A stretch of DNA of 64,000 bases, from assembly GCA_949752735.1 (NCBI GenBank), contig OX457036.1, positions 8,806,192 through 8,870,191 on the forward strand. Reading direction: 5' to 3'. A model generated the notes under the pieces. It had not been told where the DNA came from, searched no databases, and worked only from the letters and a program-made list of their open reading frames with translations. Position numbers and translations under genes: made by a program. Below are positions 42,862 to 64,000 of the stretch, in pieces; within the stretch, counting starts at the first letter, position 1; each line of letters begins with the position of its first letter. This stretch comes from Lumbricus terrestris (taxonomy: Eukaryota > Annelida > Clitellata > Crassiclitellata > Lumbricidae).

Positions 42862-44415
42862 TTACGTCTGCTGGTTATACGAGTCTATGTTTTCGTAGTC
42901 ACTATCGTCCGTCGCGTCAGCTACATTTTCACATCCTTCCTCATACAGTTCCTCACTAGTTGGCGAATTTCTTCCCGTTACTTCTTCACCGCTTCTCGTT
43001 GGGTCTTCAGTTTGTTTTCCCCATTTTTGTTGGGCATTCACGTAGTTCGGGAAAGTATCAATGGAGTTCTCGTATGTCTCATCGTCTTCACTGACCCACG
43101 CTTGCTGCCGGGCGGCCTTGACGCTTGCCTCCCTGGCCTCGTCCTCCTCCGTCCATTCGGGGATCAGACTGACTGGCCGGTCCAGGGACACAAATTTGCT
43201 TTTCGTGAGAGGTAAAGGTGGAGCTGATCTGGCGACTACTCTCGCCAAGATTTCGCTGTAGCCGGCAGCTTGGCGAACGAAGGGGGCGAGGTCGACTGAT
43301 GGGAGTCGTCGTATGGGCTTCCGAGGACAGGCGTCGCGATTTGCCGTTGGAGGTGGGAGCAGAAGGTATCTCTTCCCGCCTGCCAAGATTATGTTCTGAG
43401 CTGAATGGTTTGACTGAATGGAGGAGCTTTTCCAGGCTCCGCTATTTCCAGAACCCGACTCGCTTCGACTGATAACGGATAACTGCCAGTGTGCGCCGGT
43501 TTTTGGCATCGGAGGCAGTGGGACCGCGCTTGGTTTATTCGCCACGGTCGGCTTAGAATCGGGTGGGTTTTGTCTCGAAATGGGAGCAGTTTTCTGCGGT
43601 AGGGAGTTGCTTTTTCCAGTCGAATCTGTGCGAACGAAGGTTGCATTGGAGTGGTTGCTGGCACTACCACTTGCCATGAGGGGTGGTTTGGGGGTGGCTA
43701 GAAGGCCAAAAGGTTTTCTTTGCGCTTGTGTTACATGTGGCTCTGGATTGATGCAGAGTGGGATCGCTGGACGCTTCGGTATACCTGCAGGCCAATTGAG
43801 CGCTGATGGTTGTGGGTGAGCTGTGTCCGTCGGAGGTACTCTTCCCGAATGAGTGGTAGCTAAGGATTGTCCTGTTGGAAAGACTGTGCGCTGTGTGGAA
43901 GAGATCTGACCGGAGGTGACCTTTGCCAAGTTCACTTTGAAGTCTAATTTTCCGTGATCTTCGTTCGCCTTTTCTTGCAAACTTGTGATCTGGACTTTCC
44001 CTAGCCCCTGATGTGCACCGGCGGCCATCTTTTCTGGAACATTTCCCCTCTCTGTGAACGCCTGATTTGTCTTAATACCGACTGACGTGATGGGCTCCAG
44101 AGCGATTTTCGGCGTTCCCTTCGCAGGTTTCAAGTGTGCTCGAAAATCAGTCTGGTCCGCGCACTGTTCCGTTACGGTTTTCTTGAGCTGCGAACGGTAA
44201 TCCGAGCTCGGCTGTGTCGGCTGTGCGGCTATTCCCGCGTTTTTGGGCCATTGCGAGCCATTTTGTCCGCGTCCCGGTTGACTGGACAATCCTGTTGTGG
44301 TGACAGGTAATTGAATGTTGTCTTTCTTTGGCTTCTGACCCTCTGAACTTTCGAAGAGCGCTATGGCGTCCTTCAGTTTTCGAGGTACCGGAGCCCCCTT
44401 TGATCCATCCGTCAT
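42862..44415 (-). CDS. 517-aa proline-rich adaptor-like protein with DFRxxL and YxN motifs
   Basis: Intact ATG-to-stop single-exon frame. It has no globular domain I recognise; it is rich in Pro, Ser and Thr and probably disordered. Residues 72-77 (DYRSQL), 90-95 (DFRAHL) and 158-163 (DFKVNL) match or approximate the DFRxxL motif by which smooth-muscle myosin light-chain kinase binds F-actin. Proline motifs (AVPLPPMPK, APPLPLTK) could bind SH3 domains. The acidic C-terminus has Tyr at 448 (YENS), 458 (YVNA), 491 (YEEG) and 507 (YENI), three of them in the pYxN form preferred by the Grb2 SH2 domain. The layout recalls cytoskeletal adaptors such as FYB1/PRAM1, but I cannot claim orthology. A 5' non-coding exon is possible, with an acceptor-like AAAGCAG just upstream. 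Not similar to its neighbours. Confidence 0.75.
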   Translation of the reverse strand: MTDGSKGAPVPRKLKDAIALFESSEGQKPKKDNIQLPVTTTGLSSQPGRGQNGSQWPKNAGIAAQPTQPSSDYRSQLKKTVTEQCADQTDFRAHLKPAKGTPKIALEPITSVGIKTNQAFTERGNVPEKMAAGAHQGLGKVQITSLQEKANEDHGKLDFKVNLAKVTSGQISSTQRTVFPTGQSLATTHSGRVPPTDTAHPQPSALNWPAGIPKRPAIPLCINPEPHVTQAQRKPFGLLATPKPPLMASGSASNHSNATFVRTDSTGKSNSLPQKTAPISRQNPPDSKPTVANKPSAVPLPPMPKTGAHWQLSVISRSESGSGNSGAWKSSSIQSNHSAQNIILAGGKRYLLLPPPTANRDACPRKPIRRLPSVDLAPFVRQAAGYSEILARVVARSAPPLPLTKSKFVSLDRPVSLIPEWTEEDEAREASVKAARQQAWVSEDDETYENSIDTFPNYVNAQQKWGKQTEDPTRSGEEVTGRNSPTSEELYEEGCENVADATDDSDYENIDSYNQQT

Positions 44416-45220
44416 TTCGTGAAGCCTCGAATTTCGTCTTACACTTCAACAGATCTGCTTTAATTAGGCCCTATACCTACAATAAAAAACAATTGCCTAC
44501 CTTTAATTACTTAATTATCTTAACATCTACCGGTAACTAATAAAAGTAGGCATCGATGCCTCATAGGCCTAGTGTTTGTTCCAGTGCGAAAAAACAGGCC
44601 TAATTAAGTGAAGGACTGTGTTAACTGTTAAGGTCTTAAGGACTATAGGCCTATAGCTGATGAAACTCAGTGTGAATTGTTGTGAAAATTTCAGTTATGT
44701 TGCGCCACCATAGGTAGGCTATAGGAGAGAAACTGATCAGTGGCGTTCAGCAAATTCCTTTTAAAATTTATTTTTGAACGGCACAACCTCTTCTTTCTCC
44801 TTTCCCTTCCCATTCCCGGTGGTAGCCTAAATTACTCCCAAACAGAGGAAAATTATATAGGCCTACCTTTTAAAACTATTTTCTAACTGCACAGAAATAG
44901 GCTAAGCTTCTTCAACTGCACAAATCCATTTAGAGCCATTGCACATTTTGTCAAGTTAATTTTTAAAAGTCCTGGCGTTCAGTACGTATACGACCTAGGC
45001 TATAGGCCTAATTTTTATAAACACAGAATGCAGTAGGCGAGACTTCTGCACTGTCATATCTGAACGCACAAACGCATAATTCGCGTTACATTATGAGAGT
45101 TGAGGCTATAGGCTATTGACTGCTGTACGTGCTATATATATCCTATGCCTAGTTAATCTATTTAGCTTTTTATGCATCAATTTCAAAGTCTAATAAGCTT
45201 ATAGAACCACGCATGCTGTG

Positions 45221-45568
45221 CAGGGCCGTGTTTAACATATAATATATAGGTCCATTCGGTGCGGTGCACCGATCGAATGCCTCGATCTGAGCCGAGAGTT
45301 TTTTGCCATTCAACCGTTGGCCAAATGTCTTTTGCGAGTCTCAGTGTTACTTAAACCTATTGTAAAATCAATAAGTGTGAGGAAACGTTAATTTCACTAA
45401 ATTCACCGACGTTGCATGCTTGCTTACTGACCCGCCACAGCAGACAAACCACGTAGGCTAGCCTACTGAACAGCGGATTTAAAAAATGACTAATCTTGTA
45501 CCGTAAGACTGCTGTAGGCCTACGTATCACTTTGCACCGACACTCGAAGACCCTTAGACACGGCCCTG
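45221..45568. mobile_element. hAT-type MITE
   Basis: 348 bp, CAGGGCCGTGTTTAA...TTAGACACGGCCCTG. The flanks ATGCTGTG/ATGCTGGG match 7 of 8. Confidence 0.75.
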
Positions 45569-45908
45569 ATGCTGGGTGCAGAAAATTCGAGTTAACATGG
45601 GGCCGTGAGAGGGACTTTCCCCTCTGAAAAATCGACACCTATATTTTTAGCTACTATATAATAGGCTACTTTTGGGTTTAGCAAATATCTTCGCAATAAA
45701 GCACCTATTATGATATTATGATACACAAGGTGAAACTTTGAGATATTTCTATTTTGAAACCTAGCTTTAAGAAAATATCTATATTCACTTAATATCCTGC
45801 CTTGCATTCTCAAGCTAACAATATTTTACCGTGACCATCGCATCATCATCGTTCGTGTTTTGCCTCGATCCTCCAGCAAAATATCTACGAGCGGCCATGT
45901 GTATTGTG

Positions 45909-47103
45909 CAGTGCTTAATCTAGTCCCCGTCCTCTGGGGGGGGAATTCAGGTTTCTGGGGGGGAGACAATTGAGCGTCCGAAGGACGCTCGAGAGGCGCG
46001 TAGCGCCGAGACTGGGAGGGGTATGGGTATGGGGAGGGGGATGTGCCCCTCCCCATCAGAAACTTTTTGAATTTCCCCATTGCAATGGCAGCATTTTTAG
46101 GTGTCATCTTAACAAAATAACTGTACTTTTTCAGTGATAAATTAGAAACTTTTTGAATTTCCCCATTGCAATGGCAGCATTTTAAGGTGTCATCTTAACA
46201 AAATAGCTGTGCGTTTTCAGTGACCAATTAGAAACTTTTTGAATTTCCCCATTGCAATGGCAGCATTTTAAGGTGTCATCTTAACAAAATAGCTGTGCGT
46301 TTTCAGTGACCAATTAGAAACTTTTTGAATTTCCACATTGCAATGGCAGCATTTTAAGGTGTCATCTTAACAAAATAGCTGTGCGTTTTCAGTGACCAAT
46401 TAGAAACTTTTTGAATTTCCCCATTGCAATGGCAGCATTTTAAGGTGTCATCTTAACAAACTAGCCATACTTTTTCAGTGACCCATCAGAAACTTTTTGA
46501 ATTTCCCCCATTGCAATGGCAGCATTTTAAGGTGTCATCTTAACAAGATAGCTGTACTTTTTCAGTGACCAATTAGAAACTTTTTGAATTTCCCCATTGC
46601 AATGGCAGCATTTTAAGGTGTCATCTTAAAAAAAATTAATAGCTGTACTTTTTCAGTGACCAATTAGAAACTTTTTGAATTTTCCCCATTGCAATAGCAG
46701 CATTTCAAGGTGTCATCTTAGCAAAATAGCTGTACTTTTTCAGTGACCCATTAGAAAATTTTTGAAATTCCACATTGCAATGGCAGCATTTTAAGGTGTC
46801 GTCTTAACAAAATAGCTGTACTTTTTCAGTGACCCATTAGAAACTTTTTGAATTTCCACATTGCAATGGCTGCATTTTAAGGTGTCATCTTAACATGATA
46901 GTATCATATATTACAGTAGTAAATAATGTCATTATAATCATATAATAATAAATAATATCACGGTATATTATAACACTTGATGTAAAACAATGATGAAGAC
47001 AGTAACTAAAAACCAATATCATTTCGTCAAATTTTTCTGGGGGGGGAAATGTCAATCCTGGGGGGAATTTCCCCCCCCCCAGAGACGTCTAGATTAAACA
47101 CTG
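45909..47103. mobile_element. hAT-like element carrying a 10-copy ~85-bp minisatellite
   Basis: The ends CAGTGCTTAATCTAG...CTAGATTAAACACTG are inverted. The 9-bp word TGTATTGTG flanks both sides (45900-45908, 47104-47112). From about 46058 to 46895 it consists of ten ~85-bp units reading AGAAACTTTTTGAATTTCC, then ATTGCAATGGCAGCATTTTA, AGGTGTCATCTTAACAAAAT and TTTTTCAGTGACC. No coding capacity. Confidence 0.85.
46058..46895. repeat. Minisatellite, ~85 bp x 10
   Basis: Units start near 46058, 46144, 46229, 46315, 46402, 46487, 46574, 46664, 46750 and 46835, with high identity between units. A diverged form of the same unit occurs in the element at 59398. Confidence 0.92.
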
Positions 47104-49003
47104 TGTATTGTGTAGGCCTATGCCCCGTAAACGCTGTAGGATATAAAGTTTCCTAGATAGGGAACTCTTAAAGAAGACACTGCTCAAGGACTCAGCGCGA
47201 AGACCCCCCTCAAAAAGACCAAGACAATGGGTGGACACAGTAGGCCTAGTGCCCCAGATAGGCCTAAGATCTTAGCGTGGCTGTCCGATTCCTCGCGTGG
47301 TAGGCTACTAGACAACTATAGAGGGTCATAACAGTGGGACACGGGACCTTTAGCTTAAGCGTATTTTGCCCCAAAATTTCATAATGCAGCATGTGAGTCT
47401 TCTGTTAGGCTCAGGGTCCCCAAGGCCCTCCATAAGGTCAGAGCGGGTCCGGGGGCTGTGATTACCCTCCAATGGCCCCTTCAGACAATTAACCCGCCGG
47501 TTCACTGTGTACGTAGGCCTACACATAATATTTATAACTGCGACCGGAGTCCATCAAAAACTGGGGATCTTTATAAGCACCCCAAGCAAAGCACACACCT
47601 TAATACACGCATGACTACGACGTACATGCTTACAGTACCACAACGCACAGTAGGGCCTACTGAAATTGACTGAATGCCTACAACGCGCTAATCAGCGCAA
47701 CCCCTTTAGGCCTAGCTATAACCGACCGGCTGACCCGGTATGGAACCACACTACACTACCTAGTTCCATACCTGCCTATAGCATGCTGGCCAGTTTAATA
47801 GAACAACTGTCTGACCAACCTGACCAACTTGCAACCAGCCATTCTATTATAACAACTGAAACTGAATTGTAAGCAGACTTAATTAGGTCTATAATATCTT
47901 ACCAAGCTGTTACTAAGTGCTAAAAGCGTAATAATGCGACGGCACGTTCAAACGTTTTAACCAAACGAAGCTGAAAACATGACATAAATGTATTTTCTAA
48001 ATTCTTCCGGGTTGCAGTGGACTTTAGACAAAAGCATACAATTATGCCGGTAGGCCTACCTGCTTATTATTATTTTTTATCCTACCTTCGTTTCGTCACG
48101 AATTGAGTCCATACATCTACCTGCACACATTTGATAACGGCATATCGCTGACCTATAGGTAGTAGGACCTACATAGGCTATCAATACGCGTTTGTTAAAA
48201 CGGAAATTACAATTGCTGGTTAAGCAAAGTCCAATAAACGAGTCAATGGTTCAAAACGTCGACGCATATAGGCCTGCACAGGCTATTTATCTACTTGAGG
48301 AAGTCCTTAGGAAGCCTAAATATTATTCCCTACCGCATGCCCAAGGACAGTCTATACAGTCTAGGCCTCATGCCTAGGAACGGTAAACATTGCGTGGGCC
48401 TTGTATAGGCCTACTGCGATCAGCTTGATTAGGCGTAGGCCTGCTGATAAAGCACGCGGCATTCTGCTTCAACTTGCTGCTCGATTGAAGTTGATTTATG
48501 CCCATAGCGCAGGCGACATAATATTTCATAAATTAACCAGTTCATTACGCTGCTATTTTCGCGCTATTAATAGCCTATCACCAAAGGTGTTTTATAGGCA
48601 TACGTTTCAACAAGTACAGGCCCATTGATTGATTGATGGTAGGCCTATGGAGAGGCTAGTAACCCAAAGGTGTCCGCAGCTATTTCTGCAAGTTTGGCAA
48701 AACACAATGGTGGTCAGGGGTAATTTTTTTGGCACGAGCTAGAAAACTGCAAAGCAAGAATTGAAGAACATTCCATGGATCGGTTTATAAAACAATGTAA
48801 ATTTCTGTCTCACTTTGTGTATAACTATTTATAGGCGCCTATCACTATACTGCTTTTAAAATCATTGCCAAGATTTGCTAGACACACACAAAACTTGGTC
48901 CCAATTTCCAGAGGGGCAATTAAGTGCCCCTCGATCTTGCCCTTGGGGTGGGCGCCCATGCCATAAGCCCTATTCTGCGCCCAAAATAGACCTAGGCTAG
49001 ACG

Positions 49004-49149
49004 CAAGGTGAGAATTGCCGGGGGCTTGGGGTTTCAACCCCCCCCCCCCAGTCTTTCTTAGAGTCCCATAGCAAAGTTTGTTTTTCACACACAAATTCCA
49101 AGTGGATAATGGTCCAACCTCCAGTTATTTTTCCACAATTCTCACACTG
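49004..49149. mobile_element. hAT-type MITE, ~140-bp family
   Basis: 146 bp, CAAGGTGAGAATTGCC...CAATTCTCACACTG. The flanks GCTAGACG/GCTAGACC match 7 of 8. Confidence 0.75.
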
Positions 49150-49218
49150 GCTAGACCTCGATACCCCGCCTCTGGCACGCTATTGGTCCCTCGTGTTGGA
49201 ACCTCAACCTGTCACTGC

Positions 49219-49674
49219 CGGTGTCATGAAACGGAGTATTCCCCCCGAAAGCTATCCGGGGGGATGAATTAATCTATCCCCCCGGATGAAATTAACCGGT
49301 CTATACTATCCGGGGAGATAAACCATTCTATCCCCATTTTTGAAAAATGCGCATAATAAAAAAATTTATGCTCTAATCAAAATTTAAAGTGACTCTAATT
49401 GTTTTAAGTGTCCTAAGCAATGCTCAGATAGAGGCAACTCGAATTTATTTAGTGGCTCTGAGTGTTCTTAAGTGTTTTAAATGTTTCAAGTGCTCTAAAA
49501 ACAGGGCAAAACAAATTATCCAGCAGGACTAAACGCACCTGTTAGTGTCAAAGTTCAAAACAAAGCAGATGAAAATTAATTTGCAAAAGAAAATACACGC
49601 GGAAGCGGTTTTTTCGACTTTTTCAATTTGGGGGGATACAATTAATACGGGGGATACTCTATTTCGTGACACCG
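49219..49674. mobile_element. TIR element of unassigned superfamily
   Basis: Inverted ends CGGTGTCATGAAACGGAGTA and (complement) CGGTGTCACGAAATAGAGTA, followed by C/G runs. The interior repeats TATCC(C/G)GGGGGAT words. I could not find a target duplication. Confidence 0.55.
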
Positions 49675-49990
49675 TCAGCGTTGTCTTCCGTTGGAGATAG
49701 GCCCTAAAGGTTACCTAAGGTCGACTCATCAGTCTTTTACAGGCTCCATAAAGCCTACTTTTATCACCGTCTGGCTGGTCTGGGAGCGCCTCTAAGTGGA
49801 TTTCTTGAAGGCGCTAAACAAATTCGTGAAATTAATTAATGAATCAATAGTCACATTGGACGTTAGTATTTTCGATGGCATTTCTATTTTACTTGGGCAA
49901 TGTTCAGTTTCGTCACTGAAGTTGCAAACTACAGTAGGCCAGTTGATATTTCCAGTAGACAAATGGAAAAACAGAGAGCATAGCCATAGA

Positions 49991-50149
49991 CATGGGCGGA
50001 GTTTGGTTTCCGTTCTTGGAGGGGCTAAGTTATGAGTCTGCGCCTTCTTGGGGGGCTAAACCCGGGAAAAGATACCGTTTATACGGTAAAAAAACTGAAT
50101 CTGGGTCTTGGGGGGCTTAGCCCCTAGCCCCTGATAAACTCCGCCCATG
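49991..50149. mobile_element. hAT-type MITE, ~155-bp family, exact TSD
   Basis: 159 bp, CATGGGCGGAGTTTGG...AAACTCCGCCCATG, exact duplication GCCATAGA (49983-49990 and 50150-50157). Confidence 0.9.
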
Positions 50150-50297
50150 GCCATAGAGATCTGAGAGCAATAAATATTTAAATCAATAAATTAATTAAAT
50201 ACAAATGTGGGCTACACGCAATATTAGATATAGGTAGGCTATTACCCACACACACATTATATATACACAATATAATTATATTCATGATCTTAACACA

Positions 50298-50299
<2 letters not shown>

Positions 50300-50336
<37 letters not shown>
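50300..50336. repeat. (AT)n microsatellite
   Basis: About 18 uninterrupted AT units. Confidence 0.95.
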
Positions 50337-50339
<3 letters not shown>

Positions 50340-51115
50340 TACCGTAGATACTTGAATATAACGCGAGTTTTTTAGGACGAATTTCCAAGCAGAAATTGGG
50401 GTAGTCGCGTTATATTCGAGATAAGTTTAAATTTAACTTTTATTACACAAGATATTTTACTTGTTGAAGTCATTTGGTGCTTTTAAACTGATATTCGATG
50501 GTCGCAGATCGCTATCGCATACCACTCTATAGTTTGTATACGCGGTAATTTGCATCAGTACGCTGGTTCCCCACAGTCCTCGCTGTGACATGACCAATAA
50601 ATGCAACTTTAAATGCGCTGGCGTACGAGTAGCTTTACAGCTTAAAGCACACGGCTGTCTCCATCGGTTGTTCCAGCAGACATTAATTATTTGTTAGAGA
50701 CTTGACCTTAAAAATATTTAGTCTTTGGTGCTAGCATTGCATTGGAAGGAACTACATTAATTATCGCTCACATGCTGTAAGAAAATTCAATTTAATCAAA
50801 TAAGAACAAACTCTCAATTTCGTTGGATTTTATTTATTTATAATATTACAAACAAAATGTCAAATGTGCGTAGATATATTTTGTAGTATTTGGTTAGGTA
50901 GATCGAATTTTGCAACATTTGAACATGGTTTGGTCGTATTTTACATAAGATTTAACAACAACTACTGAAGTTTTACCGTCTAATTTTCTGATAATTTCGG
51001 AAATATTAGCCCCCGCGTTATATTCGGGTCTTGCAATTTTTACCAATCTATCTGCCAAAATGTTAAACCTCGCGTTATATTCGGGTGACGTTATACTCGC
51101 GTATTGGCCGTGGCC
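50340..51115. repeat. Repeat with five CGCGTTATATTCG-type words in both orientations
   Basis: ATATAACGCGAG at the left, GTCGCGTTATATTCGAG shortly after, then CCGCGTTATATTCGGGT, CTCGCGTTATATTCGGGT and CGTTATACTCGCG at the right end. This looks like a transposon with repeated terminal and subterminal binding sites, but the exact ends are unclear. Confidence 0.45.
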
Positions 51116-52734
51116 CAAAAATTTTTTGAGGGGGGGGCAAAATTTTCTGTGATCTTTGCCAGAAAAAAATCTGATGTCATGTGACCACTATTCGTATTCG
51201 GTCTGACCGCTACAATTCCGCCGAATACAGAATAGCTATCTGGCCTGCTATTTGGCCCCGAAGCAAATACGAAGCGAATGTTCAGTGCAGCCCTATTATG
51301 GTCAAGTATGCACTTCTCAACCTTGAAAGTATGGCAATATCGAAAAAAGTTGTTTTGTAGCCAGTAAAACGAACTGGCAATCAACTAACAGCAATTCATA
51401 CTCTTTCACGCATAAATTAACAACAATTCATGGCTAATCATAAGCAAATCTGACAGCTGTCAATCACTCGTAGTCATAGAGCTTTCTTTTAAAAAAAATT
51501 TATAACTGCACAACTACTTTCTCTCGCTTCCCATCACAATCGGATGACAGCAAAAACAGTTTGAACTATTTTTAACCGCACAAAATGCGAACACGGCTGC
51601 ACAAACTCATTAAGGACTTCCCCTTTTGGTGTAGAACAGCACACTTAAAAAATCCACTCTCGTAAACGCAACAAATAGCAGTGAAAATCTCAAATAACAA
51701 CAGAGTTCGAGGAAAGCCACGACACAACGCGCTGAAACTTCATTAATTCATTTCAATCTTATTGCACAAACTACATGCGCCAGGCTGAACTGTAGGCACA
51801 CGAAAACCAGGTCAGGGCCGATACACAAAGTCTGCTCAGCCCTCAGTAATCCACTATTAGGGGTCATACACATACTACGTATGCGGAGGGGTCACCGGAG
51901 TTAGACGTTAGTTGTTAGACGGTCGCATTTGATTAAATTAGAATTAAATTCTATTCATATTTAAACAGTAAACCTTAACAGTCGACAAATTTAAGCCATC
52001 AAATATGATGTCTAACAGAAAATAAATAGTAGCCTCTGATAAAATAAATGTTCTATAGATGCTTTAGGGGTAGAGATCTGATCCATGGACTATTCTAACG
52101 GAAACCTTTTTGACTCAACGCAGCGCTCGTGAATAAGCTGGTGCCCCCGCCCTTGGCTTTCGAGCGGCACCTTAGAAATTTGGAGATTACGATTACGATT
52201 AGAGAGGCTTATTTGTACCTACGTGTAAGGGGGTCCGCAAAATGTACGAGTTGCAACAGGGATGGGCAGAGGTCGAAAATACAATTTTTTCTTAGGTAAC
52301 ATATGGATGAGCCCCTTATCGGATCACGGACCGAATACAAAACGTTGTGATGTATGAATTCGAGGACGTGCATTGTAATTTACGTCTGCTCTGCAACAAT
52401 AATTTACAGCGTAATTGTTCAACCAAAGATACATTACCAAAGATTGTTCTAATGGTAACATTTAAGTAGATCAGGAAGTTACACAGCGTATCGCACTCAA
52501 TGGAATGAGAAGTCTTTAATAAGCGGTGTACACTGTACAATGTGTACAGCCGCCTCAATTAAAGCTGAATGACGTCGTTGCATATTGATCGGTTTCCAAC
52601 ACGCAACTGTTCTCACATTAAAACTGGTTCACTCTGAACCATCTAGAAAGTTGAACCGTTCACCAAGAAAGAACAACTCTTCTATATACACAAGACACAT
52701 AATCTGTACACTAATGTCCTTCGAGGCTGAACAG

Positions 52735-53050
52735 TTCATCAATTTAGAATAGTTCTTCAACTTAGAACAGTTCTGGGTATAACAGTGCTCAAATTAGAAC
52801 AGCTCTTCTTGGTAGAACAGTGCTCAACTTAGAACAGTTCTTCTGGGTTGAGCAGTTCTTCAACTTAGAACAGTTCTTTTGAGTAGAACAGTTCTTTTGG
52901 GTAAAACAGTTCAACTCGGAGCAGTTCTTCAGGGCAGAACAGCTCAACATAGAATGGTTCTTCTGGGTCGAGCAGTTCTTCAACTTAGAGCAGTTCTTCA
53001 ACTTAAAACAGTTCCTCAGGTTAGAACAGTTTCTTCGCACACATTCTTCG
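52735..53050. repeat. 15-bp minisatellite with AGAACAGTTCT core
   Basis: About 20 imperfect units of TTAGAACAGTTCTTC with variants. AGAACAGTTCT is an odd-length palindrome. The array starts about 500 bp past the RSPRY1 stop on the transcribed side, so it may lie in that gene's 3' UTR. Confidence 0.85.
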
Positions 53051-53550
53051 ACACACAACATGTTCCACCACCCGATCGGAAAACACATCCACTCCGACTT
53101 ATAAACAGCATTATCTACAATTCGTACAAGTCGCAAACTCCACCGGCAGGCACGCACGGAAAACCCCACTCCCAAATCGAGTCAAATTTTTCGAGTCTCG
53201 AGGCAACAGTGACGTCAGCAGTACGCGCCAAGTCAAGCTGAAACTATGGATCGCGAACAACGAGCAAGCGGCAACACGATAACGCGTCCGTCTGCTGTGG
53301 GCGCGTTTTCCCGCCTACGAGTCATTTCGGCGGCGCAGGAAATGGCGCTCCTGGCACACCAGTTCGTCTGCATAAGATTAATAGCACTTGGGTTGTTCAG
53401 AGTAGGGTGACAACGCCATCAGCTTTCTTGGGTGGTCGTTGTTGTTGCGGCGGTTCGAAGAGATCGAAATTCGAGCAGGGCCTTTGAAAGAGGGGATTCT
53501 TCTGTCGGGAGATGCACGAGGGGTCGCTGTGGTTTGGACAACGGACCCTA

Positions 53551-63766
<10,216 letters not shown>

Positions 63767-64000
63767 CTAGAAACAAGACAGAAAACCAACATAATGGAAA
63801 GATTTCACTAAAAAGGTTAAATATTAAACCATAGAAACATACTAAACTAATTCAACTATGCACAGAACATATTTATAAATATTTATAAATATTAAAACTT
63901 CACCTGCCTACGTCAAAACCTAAGCTACTAATAGTGCATATTTGGTGACGCTACTATTAGTGCATATTTGGTGAGGCGGCACATTGAGGGACTTGCTCCA
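63767..64000. other. RSPRY1 intron, right window edge
   Basis: AT-rich with no exon seen. A 24-bp word with ACTA.TAGTGCATATTTGGTGA is directly repeated at about 63929-63974. Confidence 0.4.

Larger units (their letters stand above)
44450..53550. other. Intergenic segment without recognisable gene
   Basis: Nine kilobases between the adaptor-like gene and the RSPRY1 stop codon. All long frames are low-scoring and overlap repeats. It contains transposons at 45221-45568, 45909-47103, 49004-49149, 49219-49674 and 49991-50149, a repeat with CGCGTTATATTCG words (50340-51115) and a 15-bp minisatellite (52735-53050). Much of 44.5-48.6 kb is peppered with AGGCCTA words. Confidence 0.5.

Noticed and set aside
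43389..43819. Plus-strand and alternate-frame proteins over the adaptor-like gene
   Set aside because: Shadows of the 517-codon minus-strand frame.
52735..53050. Heat-shock or glucocorticoid response element array
   Set aside because: The AGAACAGTTCT spacing (GAA-3-TTC) fits neither the 2-bp-spaced heat-shock unit nor the 3-bp-spaced AGAACAnnnTGTTCT receptor site.
52789..53175. Cys/Asn/Lys/Leu repeat protein on the minus strand
   Set aside because: Translation of the 15-bp minisatellite; no start context or splice support.

Overview
This is an animal (metazoan) nuclear genomic window. It holds intron-split genes with GT-AG splice sites, tRNA-derived SINEs, LINE 3' ends, many hAT-type miniature transposons and long microsatellites. 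The sequence alone does not name the species. The repeat landscape (SINE and LINE tails ending in GCGCC..TATATAAAT, many AGGCCTA words, numerous 8-bp-duplicating MITEs) suggests a marine invertebrate, possibly a non-vertebrate deuterostome such as an echinoderm. That is an inference.

Four host genes can be followed exon by exon with consistent splice phases. (1) A WD40-repeat gene of the WDR97/WDR87 type lies on the minus strand, from its start codon at 10259 to beyond base 1 (12 exons in view). (2) Anillin lies on the plus strand, from start codon 12480 to stop 28363 (17 exons plus a predicted 11-nt micro-exon). Genes 1 and 2 are head to head across a 2.2-kb interval with a TCTCGCGAGA element near its midpoint. 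(3) A single-exon 517-codon gene lies on the minus strand (42862-44415). It looks like an actin-linked, tyrosine-phosphorylated adaptor. (4) RSPRY1 (SPRY plus RING) lies on the minus strand, from stop 53551 to beyond the right edge (7 exons in view).

About 300 bp downstream of the anillin stop codon sits an 11.2-kb element (28662-39888). It has about 447-bp terminal inverted repeats, 5'-AG...CT-3' ends and a perfect 6-bp target duplication (ATTATG). It encodes a protein-primed family B DNA polymerase in an intron-containing gene. These are Polinton/Maverick hallmarks, but no integrase, packaging ATPase, protease or capsid gene is visible. One intron of the polymerase gene holds a 2.5-kb hAT-like insertion, which holds two MITEs, one of which holds a third: four levels of nesting.

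The right half (39.9-64 kb) is dominated by hAT-type elements. Across the window I count 20, most with exact 8-bp target duplications. Two of them share a diverged ~85-bp tandem module. RSPRY1 also carries a 16-copy, 35-bp tandem expansion of one exon end that includes its splice donor, and a 58-bp-arm hairpin next to a transposon.
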